Below the pieces are notes generated by a model. It ran no database searches. It was not told the origin of the DNA and saw nothing but the letters and a program-made list of their open reading frames with translations. Both the position numbers and the translations under genes were made by a program. 8,662 nucleotides of DNA from an uncultured Verrucomicrobiota bacterium. GTDB taxonomy: Bacteria > Verrucomicrobiota > Kiritimatiellia > RFP12 > UBA1067. Numbering within the stretch: the first letter of the stretch is position 1; each line of letters begins with the position of its first letter. Where the stretch lies: contig CALCDB010000062.1 of assembly GCA_937901395.1 (NCBI GenBank), forward strand, positions 1 to 8,662, given 5' to 3'. Below, piece by piece: positions 1 through 6,391 of the stretch.

Positions 1-63
1 TTTACCGTCAGCGGGTGTAACCCGTGTCGCCGGCAAATGCCGTATTGTGAGATTTTTAGCCAT
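1..63 (-). CDS. Possible start of an unidentified ORF, cut by the window edge
   Basis: An ATG at 63-61 opens a frame that stays open for 21 codons to the window edge. Its visible protein begins MAKNLTIRHLPATRV. It lies 15 nt downstream of the stop of the U32-family gene on the same strand, so it could be the next gene of the operon. I see no clear Shine-Dalgarno sequence ahead of it. The MAxNLTIRxLP start loosely recalls the N-terminus of ribbon-helix-helix antitoxins of the FitA type, but the sequence then diverges and 21 residues are too few to assign a family. It may also be a chance open frame. Confidence 0.3.
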   Translation of the reverse strand, partial: MAKNLTIRHLPATRVTPADGK

Positions 64-78
64 AATAGTCAGTACTTG

Positions 79-885
79 CTATTCAATAAATCCGGTCAGA
101 TCGTGGACCGTCTTGTCTAAAATGGAATTGTAAACCGCGTCACCGATGGCGATGGCGCGCAAACCGTCAACCGTCTTGGCCAGAATATCGAATTTGCGGT
201 TCGGATCCTCGCCCAATCGCAGATCCTTCATCGAGAAAGGATAGAGAGGAGCTGAAGTCTCCAACTTTTGCCGGCAGCAGTACGGACACTTGCCGCGGTT
301 GCCGCTCCGCCCCTTCTCCATCGCGCCAAAGAGGCAGAGTCCCGAAAGCGAATAACAGAGCGCCCCGTGGATGAAGACCTCAAGCTCCATGTCGCCGCAG
401 CGCTTCGCGATCGACATAATCTCCTCAAGCGACAGCTCTCGCGCGAGCACCACGCGCTTGAACCCGAGGTCCCTCATCGCGAGAACGCCCTCAAGGTTGT
501 GCGCGACAAGCTGAGTCGAGGCGTGAAGCTCCAGATCGGGGAAATGCCTGCGGCAGATCCGCGCGACGCCCAAGTCCTGCACGATCAGCGCATCTGGTCT
601 CACCTCATCAAGCCGCGCCAGCTGCTCGATCGCCGCCTCAAGACTATCCTCGTCGATGACGGTGTTGAAAGTGACGTAGACCCTTCTAGAAGTCCTAGAC
701 TCGCTAGAGGTTCTAGAACTTCTAGCATAGCGCAATAGATTCTTAAGGTCCTCAATCGTGAAATTATCCGCGAACGCCCGCGCCGAAAATTCGGTTAGCC
801 CGCAATACACGGCATCAGCCCCAGCTTCAAACGCCGCCAAGGCAGTCTCAAAATTACCGGCGGGGGCTAATAATTCACAGGCCAT
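79..885 (-). CDS. Peptidase U32 family protein with repeat insertion and atypical C-terminus
   Basis: The U32 ('collagenase-like') family includes YegQ, RlhA and the Fe-S proteins UbiU and UbiV. The N-terminus ELLAPAGNFETALAAFEAGADAVYCG is cut here as ELLAPAGNFE...GADAVYCG and is typical of the family. The signature region EVFIHGALCYSLSGLC (about residues 170-186), followed by NRGKCPYCCR, holds the Cys cluster that can bind Fe-S in related proteins. FSMKDLRL then matches the usual family motif, but the expected downstream GVDSLKIEGR-like segment is missing and about 40 unrelated-looking residues end the protein at 268 residues. A Ser/Arg/Thr-rich insertion (about residues 54-68) comes from a CTAG repeat. 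I prefer the ATG at 885-883 to the TTG just upstream at 888; it overlaps the lysA end by 11 nt. Sampled lines are about 55-67% G+C against 35-48% in ileS, lysA and yidC. The actual substrate is unknown; the protein may be truncated or non-functional. Confidence 0.82.
   Translation of the reverse strand: MACELLAPAGNFETALAAFEAGADAVYCGLTEFSARAFADNFTIEDLKNLLRYARSSRTSSESRTSRRVYVTFNTVIDEDSLEAAIEQLARLDEVRPDALIVQDLGVARICRRHFPDLELHASTQLVAHNLEGVLAMRDLGFKRVVLARELSLEEIMSIAKRCGDMELEVFIHGALCYSLSGLCLFGAMEKGRSGNRGKCPYCCRQKLETSAPLYPFSMKDLRLGEDPNRKFDILAKTVDGLRAIAIGDAVYNSILDKTVHDLTGFIE
684..728 (-). repeat. 9-bp-periodic CTAG minisatellite inside the U32 gene
   Basis: Five consecutive 9-nt units (plus strand: ttctagaag, tcctagact, cgctagagg, ttctagaac, ttctagcat) each carry CTAG at the same place, starting at 686, 695, 704, 713 and 722. 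Two units sit in perfect 10-bp palindromes (683-692 and 710-719). Nine bases are three codons, so the array stays in frame and encodes a Ser/Arg/Thr-rich stretch read as RSSRTSSESRTSRR between an alpha helix and the beta strand VYVTFNT. I saw no other CTAG in the window. Confidence 0.85.
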
Positions 886-2137
886 CAAAATTCAACGTTG
901 CGAAATAATCATCAAGCGTCTCCGCCCTGCGAATCTCGCGAACGGAACCGTCTTCTTCCAGAAGCAACTCGGCGCTCCGCAACTTTCCATTGTATTGAAA
1001 ACCCATCGCATGACCATGCGCGCCGGCATCGCAGATTACGACCAAGTCCCCGCGCTCCAGATTCGGCAGACGCCGCTGAATCGCGAACTTGTCGTTATTT
1101 TCGCAAAGCGAACCGGTAACATCGTAAACCTCATCGGCAAGCGCATCTTCCTTGCCGGGAATGACAATCTCATGGTAAGCGCCGTATAACGCGGGGCGCA
1201 TCAGATTCGACATGCATGCGTCAAGGCCGACATATTTACGATACGTGTTCTTAATATGCCGCACCCTCGATACGAGATAGCCATAAGGCCCAGTTATGCA
1301 TCTGCCGCATTCCATGTAGAGCTTCAATGGCTTGAGCCCCTTATCTATCACCAATTCCCCGTATGCCTTGCGGATGCCCTCGCCCACATACTCAATATCC
1401 ATCGGCTTTTGCTCTGGCTTATACGGAATGCCGATTCCGCCACCAATATTGACGAACTCAAATTCGATTCCAAGTTCCTTGCTTATCTCGCCTACGAGCT
1501 CGAAGAGCATCTTCGCGGTATCAATGATGTAGTCGGGATCCAATTCATTCGACGCCACCATCGTATGCAAACCGAAACGCTTCACGCCCGCGCTCTTCAA
1601 TTGACGATACCCATCAAAAAGTTGCTCCCGCGTGAAGCCATACTTCGCTTCTTCCGGCTTGCCGATAATCGCATTGCCGCCCTTAAGCGGCCCCGGATTA
1701 TAACGACAGCAAAATACGCGCTTGCTCATTTCCTCTTCACTCGGCTCTATCGTCTCAATGAGGAACGGAATATGCGTCATGTCATCAAAATTAATGATTG
1801 CTCCCAATTCCCACGCCTTGCGGAATTCCTCTGCTGGCGTATCATTTGAGGTGAACATAATTTTCTCGCCAACATTCCCCGTCTTTTCCGCCAGCACCAA
1901 TTCCGCCATTGACGAACAATCGCTGCCAAAATCAAATTCATTCAGCAATTTCATCAAATGCGGATTTGGCGCGGCCTTGACTGCGAAATACTCGCGAAAT
2001 CCATCATTCCAATTGAACGCCGCCTTTAGTCTGCGCGCATTCACCCTGATTGCCTTCGCATCATAGATATGAAATGGCGTTGGATGCTTGGCCGCGATCT
2101 CCTCCAATCGCGCCTTGTTGAATGGTAACTTACGCAT
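875..2137 (-). CDS. lysA: Diaminopimelate decarboxylase (PLP-dependent, fold type III)
   Basis: This enzyme converts meso-diaminopimelate to L-lysine in the cytosol, the last step of lysine synthesis. The 420-residue length fits the family. The PLP lysine lies in EYFAVKA (Lys54). The glycine-rich phosphate-binding segment NIGGGIG lies near residue 232, followed by ECGRCITGPYG near 277 (family EPGR, here ECGR). The cysteine motif TGSLCENND near 340 supplies the substrate-site residue from the partner subunit, and CDAGAHGHAMGFQYN near 375 is the usual C-terminal motif. The ATG at 2137 lies inside the end of ileS, with an 8-nt overlap (ATGCGTAA) and GAGG/AAAGG just upstream, so translational coupling with ileS is likely. 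Related carboxynorspermidine-type or other fold III decarboxylases are a less likely alternative because the CENND motif and length favour LysA. Confidence 0.87.
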   Translation of the reverse strand: MRKLPFNKARLEEIAAKHPTPFHIYDAKAIRVNARRLKAAFNWNDGFREYFAVKAAPNPHLMKLLNEFDFGSDCSSMAELVLAEKTGNVGEKIMFTSNDTPAEEFRKAWELGAIINFDDMTHIPFLIETIEPSEEEMSKRVFCCRYNPGPLKGGNAIIGKPEEAKYGFTREQLFDGYRQLKSAGVKRFGLHTMVASNELDPDYIIDTAKMLFELVGEISKELGIEFEFVNIGGGIGIPYKPEQKPMDIEYVGEGIRKAYGELVIDKGLKPLKLYMECGRCITGPYGYLVSRVRHIKNTYRKYVGLDACMSNLMRPALYGAYHEIVIPGKEDALADEVYDVTGSLCENNDKFAIQRRLPNLERGDLVVICDAGAHGHAMGFQYNGKLRSAELLLEEDGSVREIRRAETLDDYFATLNFDGL

Positions 2138-5100
2138 TTGCCTTTACCTCGATCTTGGTTCCATGGCCATTGAGCTCGACCGCATTCGCCTCGGAAGCGG
2201 CAAACTCTATTTGCGTCGCCAATGTTTCATTCTTGATATAATCAAGATGCGCATTAAGGGCGGCTTTCATTTCGTCATCGGTATCGACGCGAATGGAAAT
2301 GCGTTGCGTTACCTCGAAATCCGCCTCCTTGCGCATCGCCTGAACATGGCTCACGAATTCACGCGCATTCCCTTCCGCGATCAGCTCGGGCGTTAGCGTA
2401 GTTTCGAGACCAACTACGACCATCCCCGCCGATGCAACCACCAACCCCGCCTTGGGCGCACGTGTGATAATCACATCGTCTTCGGTTACGTCTATGCCCT
2501 CAACCGAAAACGGCACTTTCGTGGCCGATGCAATCGCCGCGGCTACCGCCTTCATCTTTGGTCCGCACTTCTTGCCCAACGTCTTGAAATTCGCCTTGTA
2601 ACTCACATTGCAAAGCGCGGTCTCGTCGGCGATGAGTTCTACCTTCTTGACGTTAAGCTCATCCTCAATCAGCTCCTCCAACCCTTGAACGTCACCACCA
2701 GCCAACTTGAGCGAAGCGAGCGGTTGGCGCACCTTGAGGTCATTATCCGCCCTCAAACGACGCCCCAATTCCACTGCCGCTTGCACATCGGCCATACGCT
2801 TTTCCAATGCCAAATCACGCGCCGCCGAATTCGCGGTCGGGAAATCACAAAGATGCACCGACTCCGGATCGCTCTCGCCTTTAAGGTTCAAATAAATCTC
2901 TTCGGCGATAAATGGCGTAAATGGCGCCGCCACCTTCGAAAGTTGCACCAATACATATCTCAATGTACGATACGCCGAAAGCTTATCGCAATCGTTGGTC
3001 GACTTCCAAAAACGCCGCCGCGAACGACGAATATACCAATTCGTCAGATCTTCGATGAACTTGACGAACGGCCTTACCGACTTCTGCAAATCGTAATCAT
3101 CCATCGCCGCAGTTACATCGTTGATAAGCGTCTCCATCGAGGAAACGATCCATCTATCCAGAACGTTGTCGCTCTCTGGCTTGACTACTTCCTTATCATG
3201 AAATCCATCCACATTGGCATACGTCACAAAGAATGAATATGCATTCCACCACGGAATCAGCAAATCGCGCATCAGCTGCTTTACACCATTCTCGCTGAAC
3301 TTCAGGCTCTCCGCCTTCACTACCGGCGAATAAATGAGATAAAGACGAATCGCATCCGCCCCATACGTATTGAGCATTAGGTTCGGATCGGGATAGTTCT
3401 TGAGTCGCTTGGACATCTTCTTGCCGTCTTCGGCAAGCACCAAACCATTTACGATTACGTTCTTATATGGCGACTTATCAAACAAGCAAGTTCCCAATAC
3501 CATCAAGGTATAGAACCATCCACGGGTCTGATCGAGCCCCTCGGCGATGAAGTCGGCCGGGAAGTAATTCTTGAAGCTCTCGATATCCGCCTTGCCATCC
3601 TTGCCGCCCATGTAATGCTGCTGCGCGTATGGCATCGAGCCCGACTCAAACCAACAGTCAAGGACTTCCGGCGTACGATGATACGTCTTGCCGTCTTTCT
3701 TGATTACGATCTTATCTACATAATGCTTGTGCAGATCAACTACCTTCTCTCCCGAAAGCTCTTCCAATTCCTTAATCGAGCCCACGCAAATCATATCATT
3801 TGGATCATCATCGTTAATCCAGACCGGTATGCAACTTCCCCAGAAACGATTGCGGCTGATATTCCAATCGCGCGCTTCTTCCAGCCAATTGCCGAAGCGC
3901 TTCTCTCCAACATACGCGGGCATCCAATGCACCGTCGAATTATTGTCGGCCAGTCGCTTGTGCAAATCCTCAACTCTTACATACCACGCGTCGATCGCCC
4001 TGTATATGAGCGGAGTATCCGTGCGGTCGCAGAATGGATACGAGTGGGTAATCGTGGCTTGATGAACCAACTTCCCTTCCGCCTTGAGCCGCTTGATGAT
4101 ATCCTTATCGCAATCCTTGCAGAATCTACCCGCGTATTCGGGAACTTCGCTGCCGAATGCGCACGCCGAATCAAGCGGATCGACGATCACATTCATTCCC
4201 GCCTCTTTGCAGACGCGAAAGTCATCTTCTCCATACGCCGGCGCGATATGTACAAGGCCAACACCATCATCTGTGGTTACGTAATTATCGTTTAGCACCC
4301 TGAACGCGCCTTCGCTCCTCTTTTCAGCATAATACGGAAATAGCGGCTCATATTCCCAACCCTTCAATGCCGAACCTTTCATCTTCGCGACGAGTTCATA
4401 TTGCTCGCTCTTCTTGAATATCGTCGAAAGCCGCGCCTCTGCCATTACATAACAGGGCCGCTTATCATCGGTCAGATCCCTCACTACCACATAATCAATG
4501 TCGGCGCCCGCGCAGATCATTAGATTCTCGGGTAACGTCCATGGTGTAGTAGTCCAAATCAGCAGATAGGTCGTCTCCGCCCATGCTGGATCCGCCCCAT
4601 TCGTGACCTTTACGCGACAAGTCACCGTCGGGTCTTGAACATCCTTGTAGTTCGAGCCCGCCTCGAAGTTGGAAAGAGGGGTTGAAAGCTTCCAACTATA
4701 TGGCATGATGCGATGCGAACGATACACCCTACCTTGTTCCCACAATTGCTTGAATACCCACCAAATCGTCTCCATGAAATCGATGTTCATCGTCTTGTAA
4801 TCATGATCAAAATCGACCCATCGACCGATCCGATTCACGGTCTTCTTCCATTCCGAAACATACTTAAGCACCATCGAACGACACTGCTCGTTGAATTTAT
4901 CGACTCCAAAGGCCTTGATCTCCGGCGCGCCCGCTACTCCCAACGCATCTTGCGCCAACGCTTCGATCGGCAGTCCATGCGTATCCCAACCGAATCGCCT
5001 TTCCACATACTTACCGCGCATCGTCTGATAACGCGGAACGATATCCTTAATCACCCCCGCCAACAAATGCCCGTAATGCGGTAACCCCGTGGCGAATGGA

Positions 5101-5240
5101 GGCCCATCATAGAACTTGTATCTTTCCTTGCCCTCATTCTTTTTCAAAGATTTCTCAAATGCACCAATCTTATCCCAAAACGAAAGAATCCCCTCCTCCA
5201 TCTTCGGAAATGCAACCTTGTTTGATACCGCCTTGAACAT
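2130..5240 (-). CDS. ileS: Isoleucyl-tRNA synthetase, class-2 (eukaryote-like) type
   Basis: This cytosolic class I synthetase charges tRNA-Ile and edits misactivated valine. The 1036-residue length and the segment PPFATGLPHYGH (HIGH-type motif HYGH at 55-58), followed by GWDTHGLPIE, are of the IleS2 form found in eukaryotes, chlamydiae, mycobacteria and some other bacteria. The CP1 editing domain occupies roughly 190-420, with SYPFCDRTDTPLIYRA near its end. WNISRNRFWGS lies near 455 and the KMSKR loop at 608-612. I see no C-terminal Cys-rich zinc finger as in the E. coli-type IleS1. The ATG at 5240 has AAAGGG about 10 nt upstream and a minus-strand extended -10 promoter ahead. It heads the ileS-lysA-U32 operon. 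No T-box is possible because the predicted leader is only about 27 nt. Confidence 0.97.
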   Translation of the reverse strand: MFKAVSNKVAFPKMEEGILSFWDKIGAFEKSLKKNEGKERYKFYDGPPFATGLPHYGHLLAGVIKDIVPRYQTMRGKYVERRFGWDTHGLPIEALAQDALGVAGAPEIKAFGVDKFNEQCRSMVLKYVSEWKKTVNRIGRWVDFDHDYKTMNIDFMETIWWVFKQLWEQGRVYRSHRIMPYSWKLSTPLSNFEAGSNYKDVQDPTVTCRVKVTNGADPAWAETTYLLIWTTTPWTLPENLMICAGADIDYVVVRDLTDDKRPCYVMAEARLSTIFKKSEQYELVAKMKGSALKGWEYEPLFPYYAEKRSEGAFRVLNDNYVTTDDGVGLVHIAPAYGEDDFRVCKEAGMNVIVDPLDSACAFGSEVPEYAGRFCKDCDKDIIKRLKAEGKLVHQATITHSYPFCDRTDTPLIYRAIDAWYVRVEDLHKRLADNNSTVHWMPAYVGEKRFGNWLEEARDWNISRNRFWGSCIPVWINDDDPNDMICVGSIKELEELSGEKVVDLHKHYVDKIVIKKDGKTYHRTPEVLDCWFESGSMPYAQQHYMGGKDGKADIESFKNYFPADFIAEGLDQTRGWFYTLMVLGTCLFDKSPYKNVIVNGLVLAEDGKKMSKRLKNYPDPNLMLNTYGADAIRLYLIYSPVVKAESLKFSENGVKQLMRDLLIPWWNAYSFFVTYANVDGFHDKEVVKPESDNVLDRWIVSSMETLINDVTAAMDDYDLQKSVRPFVKFIEDLTNWYIRRSRRRFWKSTNDCDKLSAYRTLRYVLVQLSKVAAPFTPFIAEEIYLNLKGESDPESVHLCDFPTANSAARDLALEKRMADVQAAVELGRRLRADNDLKVRQPLASLKLAGGDVQGLEELIEDELNVKKVELIADETALCNVSYKANFKTLGKKCGPKMKAVAAAIASATKVPFSVEGIDVTEDDVIITRAPKAGLVVASAGMVVVGLETTLTPELIAEGNAREFVSHVQAMRKEADFEVTQRISIRVDTDDEMKAALNAHLDYIKNETLATQIEFAASEANAVELNGHGTKIEVKANA

Positions 5241-5250
5241 AACTTTTTAA

Positions 5251-5256
5251 CCCTTT
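5251..5256 (-). promoter_or_regulatory. ileS ribosome binding site
   Basis: On the minus strand GAAAGGG reads towards the ileS ATG at 5240-5238, with about 10 nt between the last G and the ATG. It is the only purine-rich Shine-Dalgarno-like sequence in the short leader and supports this start. Confidence 0.65.
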
Positions 5257-5273
5257 CAAAATTATTGATGCGT

Positions 5274-5282
5274 ATTATACCA
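5274..5282 (-). promoter_or_regulatory. ileS promoter, extended -10
   Basis: On the minus strand this reads TGGTATAAT, a perfect TATAAT with an upstream TGn extension. At the expected -35 spacing (17 nt) I see no TTGACA-like hexamer, which is common for extended -10 promoters. A start about 7 nt further on gives a leader of about 27 nt before ileS. Confidence 0.6.
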
Positions 5283-5297
5283 AAAATGCGGAATATA

Positions 5298-5306
5298 TGA
5301 TATACT
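5298..5306 (+). promoter_or_regulatory. tRNA-Thr promoter, extended -10
   Basis: On the plus strand this reads TGATATACT: a -10 box TATACT with the TGn extension, ending 17 nt before the first base of the tRNA. The implied transcript has a 5' leader of about 10 nt, to be removed by RNase P. There is no convincing -35 box. It faces away from the ileS promoter 15 bp to its left. Confidence 0.55.
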
Positions 5307-5323
5307 ACACATCGTTTTCACCC

Positions 5324-5409
5324 GCCGGGGTGGCACAGTGGTTGACTGCGCCTGATTTGTAATCAGGATCCGCAAGGACGCGTCGGTTCGAATCCGACCC
5401 TCGGCTCCA
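5324..5409 (+). tRNA. tRNA-Thr(UGU) with a long, class II-like variable arm
   Basis: The acceptor stem is GCCGGGG/CCTCGGC (5324-5330 with 5399-5405, one G-T pair), with discriminator T5406 and an encoded CCA (5407-5409). The anticodon stem CCTGA/TCAGG encloses TTTGTAA, so the anticodon is TGT at 5358-5360. The T arm is GTCGG-TTCGAAT-CCGAC. The acceptor, anticodon arm and T arm are those of bacterial tRNA-Thr, including the ThrRS identity pairs G1-C72 and C2-G71 and bases G35 and U36. The variable region is 14 nt (5368-5381) rather than about 5 nt, and forms TCC-GCAA-GGA. The D stem has only three pairs with a C13-C22 mismatch, as in class II tRNAs. Threonine acceptance is inferred. The discriminator T argues against leucine, whose tRNAs use A73. 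It is transcribed alone, divergent from ileS and convergent with hemW 19 nt away. Confidence 0.95.
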
Positions 5410-5428
5410 TGCTTATGCGGCATCATTC

Positions 5429-6388
5429 CTATGCTAACTCCGCAAGTATGGAATCGCACACTTCCATACCCCTCTCGGTTAAATGGTAAATCTCGCCTTC
5501 TCGAATAACCAACCCCAGTTCGATCTTGCCGTTTAATATCTGCGCCCATTCCGGATGCCCACTCGCATCCAGCCCTTCGTATGTACGCATACGGAATAAT
5601 CTCCGCTCTTTCTCGTCGAACTCCATGCTTACCGATTCCACCTTCCCGCTCTTTGTTCGCAAAAGACCTTCTCTCCCACACGCGCCCATACCGAGCCCAC
5701 GATAATCCTCTCCCCTCCAAACCGCTAAATTATGCCTACACTCATACGCGGGAATGGCATAATTGGAAATTTCATATCGCCTGAGACCTATGCCGCGCAA
5801 GAACTTCGCCATTTCACGAATCCGATTCATTACCGTCTCGTCATCGACTACATTCTTCAGCCCTCTCTCATTTTGCAAAGCGTACACCGAACAATGCCTA
5901 AATCCCCACTCTTTGAGTCGCTCATATTGATTCTTTAATATCTCTCGCTCCCCTGGATATCCAATAATGATGTCTATTCCCGCATTGTCAAAATATTCCC
6001 TCACTTTGAAGAATGCTTTCTCGGCTTGCGCGAAGGTATATCCTCTCCCCATATCATCAAGTATGTCGTCATCAAGCGATTGCACCCCCATCGATATGCG
6101 ATTCACCCCTCCACGCTTGAGCTTCGATAATAATTCGTCGCTTACATCCAATGGATGCAACTCCACCGTCCATTCTTTCGCGCTTATTACCTCAAGCAAT
6201 GGGCTTAAATCGCATATACCCGGTGAACCGCCTCCGAAATATACCGTCTCATACTCGCCTTTTGCGGACGAAACCAAGCTCTTTACATATTCTTCTCTTT
6301 CAAGCACCGATGACCCTGCCCGAGAATACAATGCGCAATAACTGCATTTATTCCGGCAGAATGGAAAGTGGATATATAGATTATCCAC
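5429..6388 (-). CDS. hemW: Radical SAM protein of the HemW (heme chaperone / HemN-like) family
   Basis: HemW proteins are membrane-associated heme chaperones, formerly annotated as oxygen-independent coproporphyrinogen oxidase. The radical SAM [4Fe-4S] motif is CRNKCSYC (Cys11, Cys15, Cys18). GGGSPG follows where the family has GGGTPS, and then GVNRISMGVQSLDD. YEISNYAIPAYECRHNLAVWRGEDYRGLG is shown in part as YEISNYA...RHNLAVW...YRGLGMGACG, which matches HemW except that the usual HNxxYW is HNLAVW. A short C-terminal winged-helix-like tail follows. At 319 residues it is shorter than the usual 370-390. The start is a GTG at 6388-6386, 3 nt after the yidC stop and without a strong Shine-Dalgarno sequence, so translation is likely coupled to yidC. 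True HemN, which has a longer N-terminus, is unlikely. Its exact role in this organism is inferred. Confidence 0.82.
   Translation of the reverse strand: MDNLYIHFPFCRNKCSYCALYSRAGSSVLEREEYVKSLVSSAKGEYETVYFGGGSPGICDLSPLLEVISAKEWTVELHPLDVSDELLSKLKRGGVNRISMGVQSLDDDILDDMGRGYTFAQAEKAFFKVREYFDNAGIDIIIGYPGEREILKNQYERLKEWGFRHCSVYALQNERGLKNVVDDETVMNRIREMAKFLRGIGLRRYEISNYAIPAYECRHNLAVWRGEDYRGLGMGACGREGLLRTKSGKVESVSMEFDEKERRLFRMRTYEGLDASGHPEWAQILNGKIELGLVIREGEIYHLTERGMEVCDSILAELA
6368..6388 (-). promoter_or_regulatory. Hairpin burying the hemW start codon
   Basis: The minus-strand RNA here pairs GUGGAUA with UAUCCAC, a perfect 7-bp stem with a 7-nt loop. The 5' arm begins exactly with the hemW GTG start codon. 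This could keep hemW closed until a ribosome finishing yidC opens it. Function is inferred; the base pairing is seen. Confidence 0.4.
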
Positions 6389-6391
6389 TAT

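Noticed and set aside
79..240. Frameshift hiding the U32 C-terminal KIEGR segment
   Set aside because: Reading the other two minus frames over this region gave early stops and no such motif.
684..728. CRISPR array
   Set aside because: The period is only 9 bp with no spacers, and the tract is in frame within a coding gene.
5241..5323. T-box riboswitch ahead of ileS
   Set aside because: The predicted leader is only about 27 nt, too short for a T-box, and no T-box sequence is present.
5324..5409. The tRNA as Leu, Ser or Tyr type
   Set aside because: The anticodon is TGT in a standard 7-nt loop, and the T arm, acceptor pairs and T73 match tRNA-Thr.
5411..5444. Rho-independent terminator after the tRNA
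   Set aside because: Only a weak TGCGG/CCGCA pairing with a long loop and no T-run.
5262..5720. 152-residue minus-strand ORF containing GAEGRIRTDASLRILITN
   Set aside because: It runs antisense through the tRNA and in another frame over hemW. The stretch EGRIRTD...LITNQAQ is a familiar false translation of tRNA-Thr antisense sequence.
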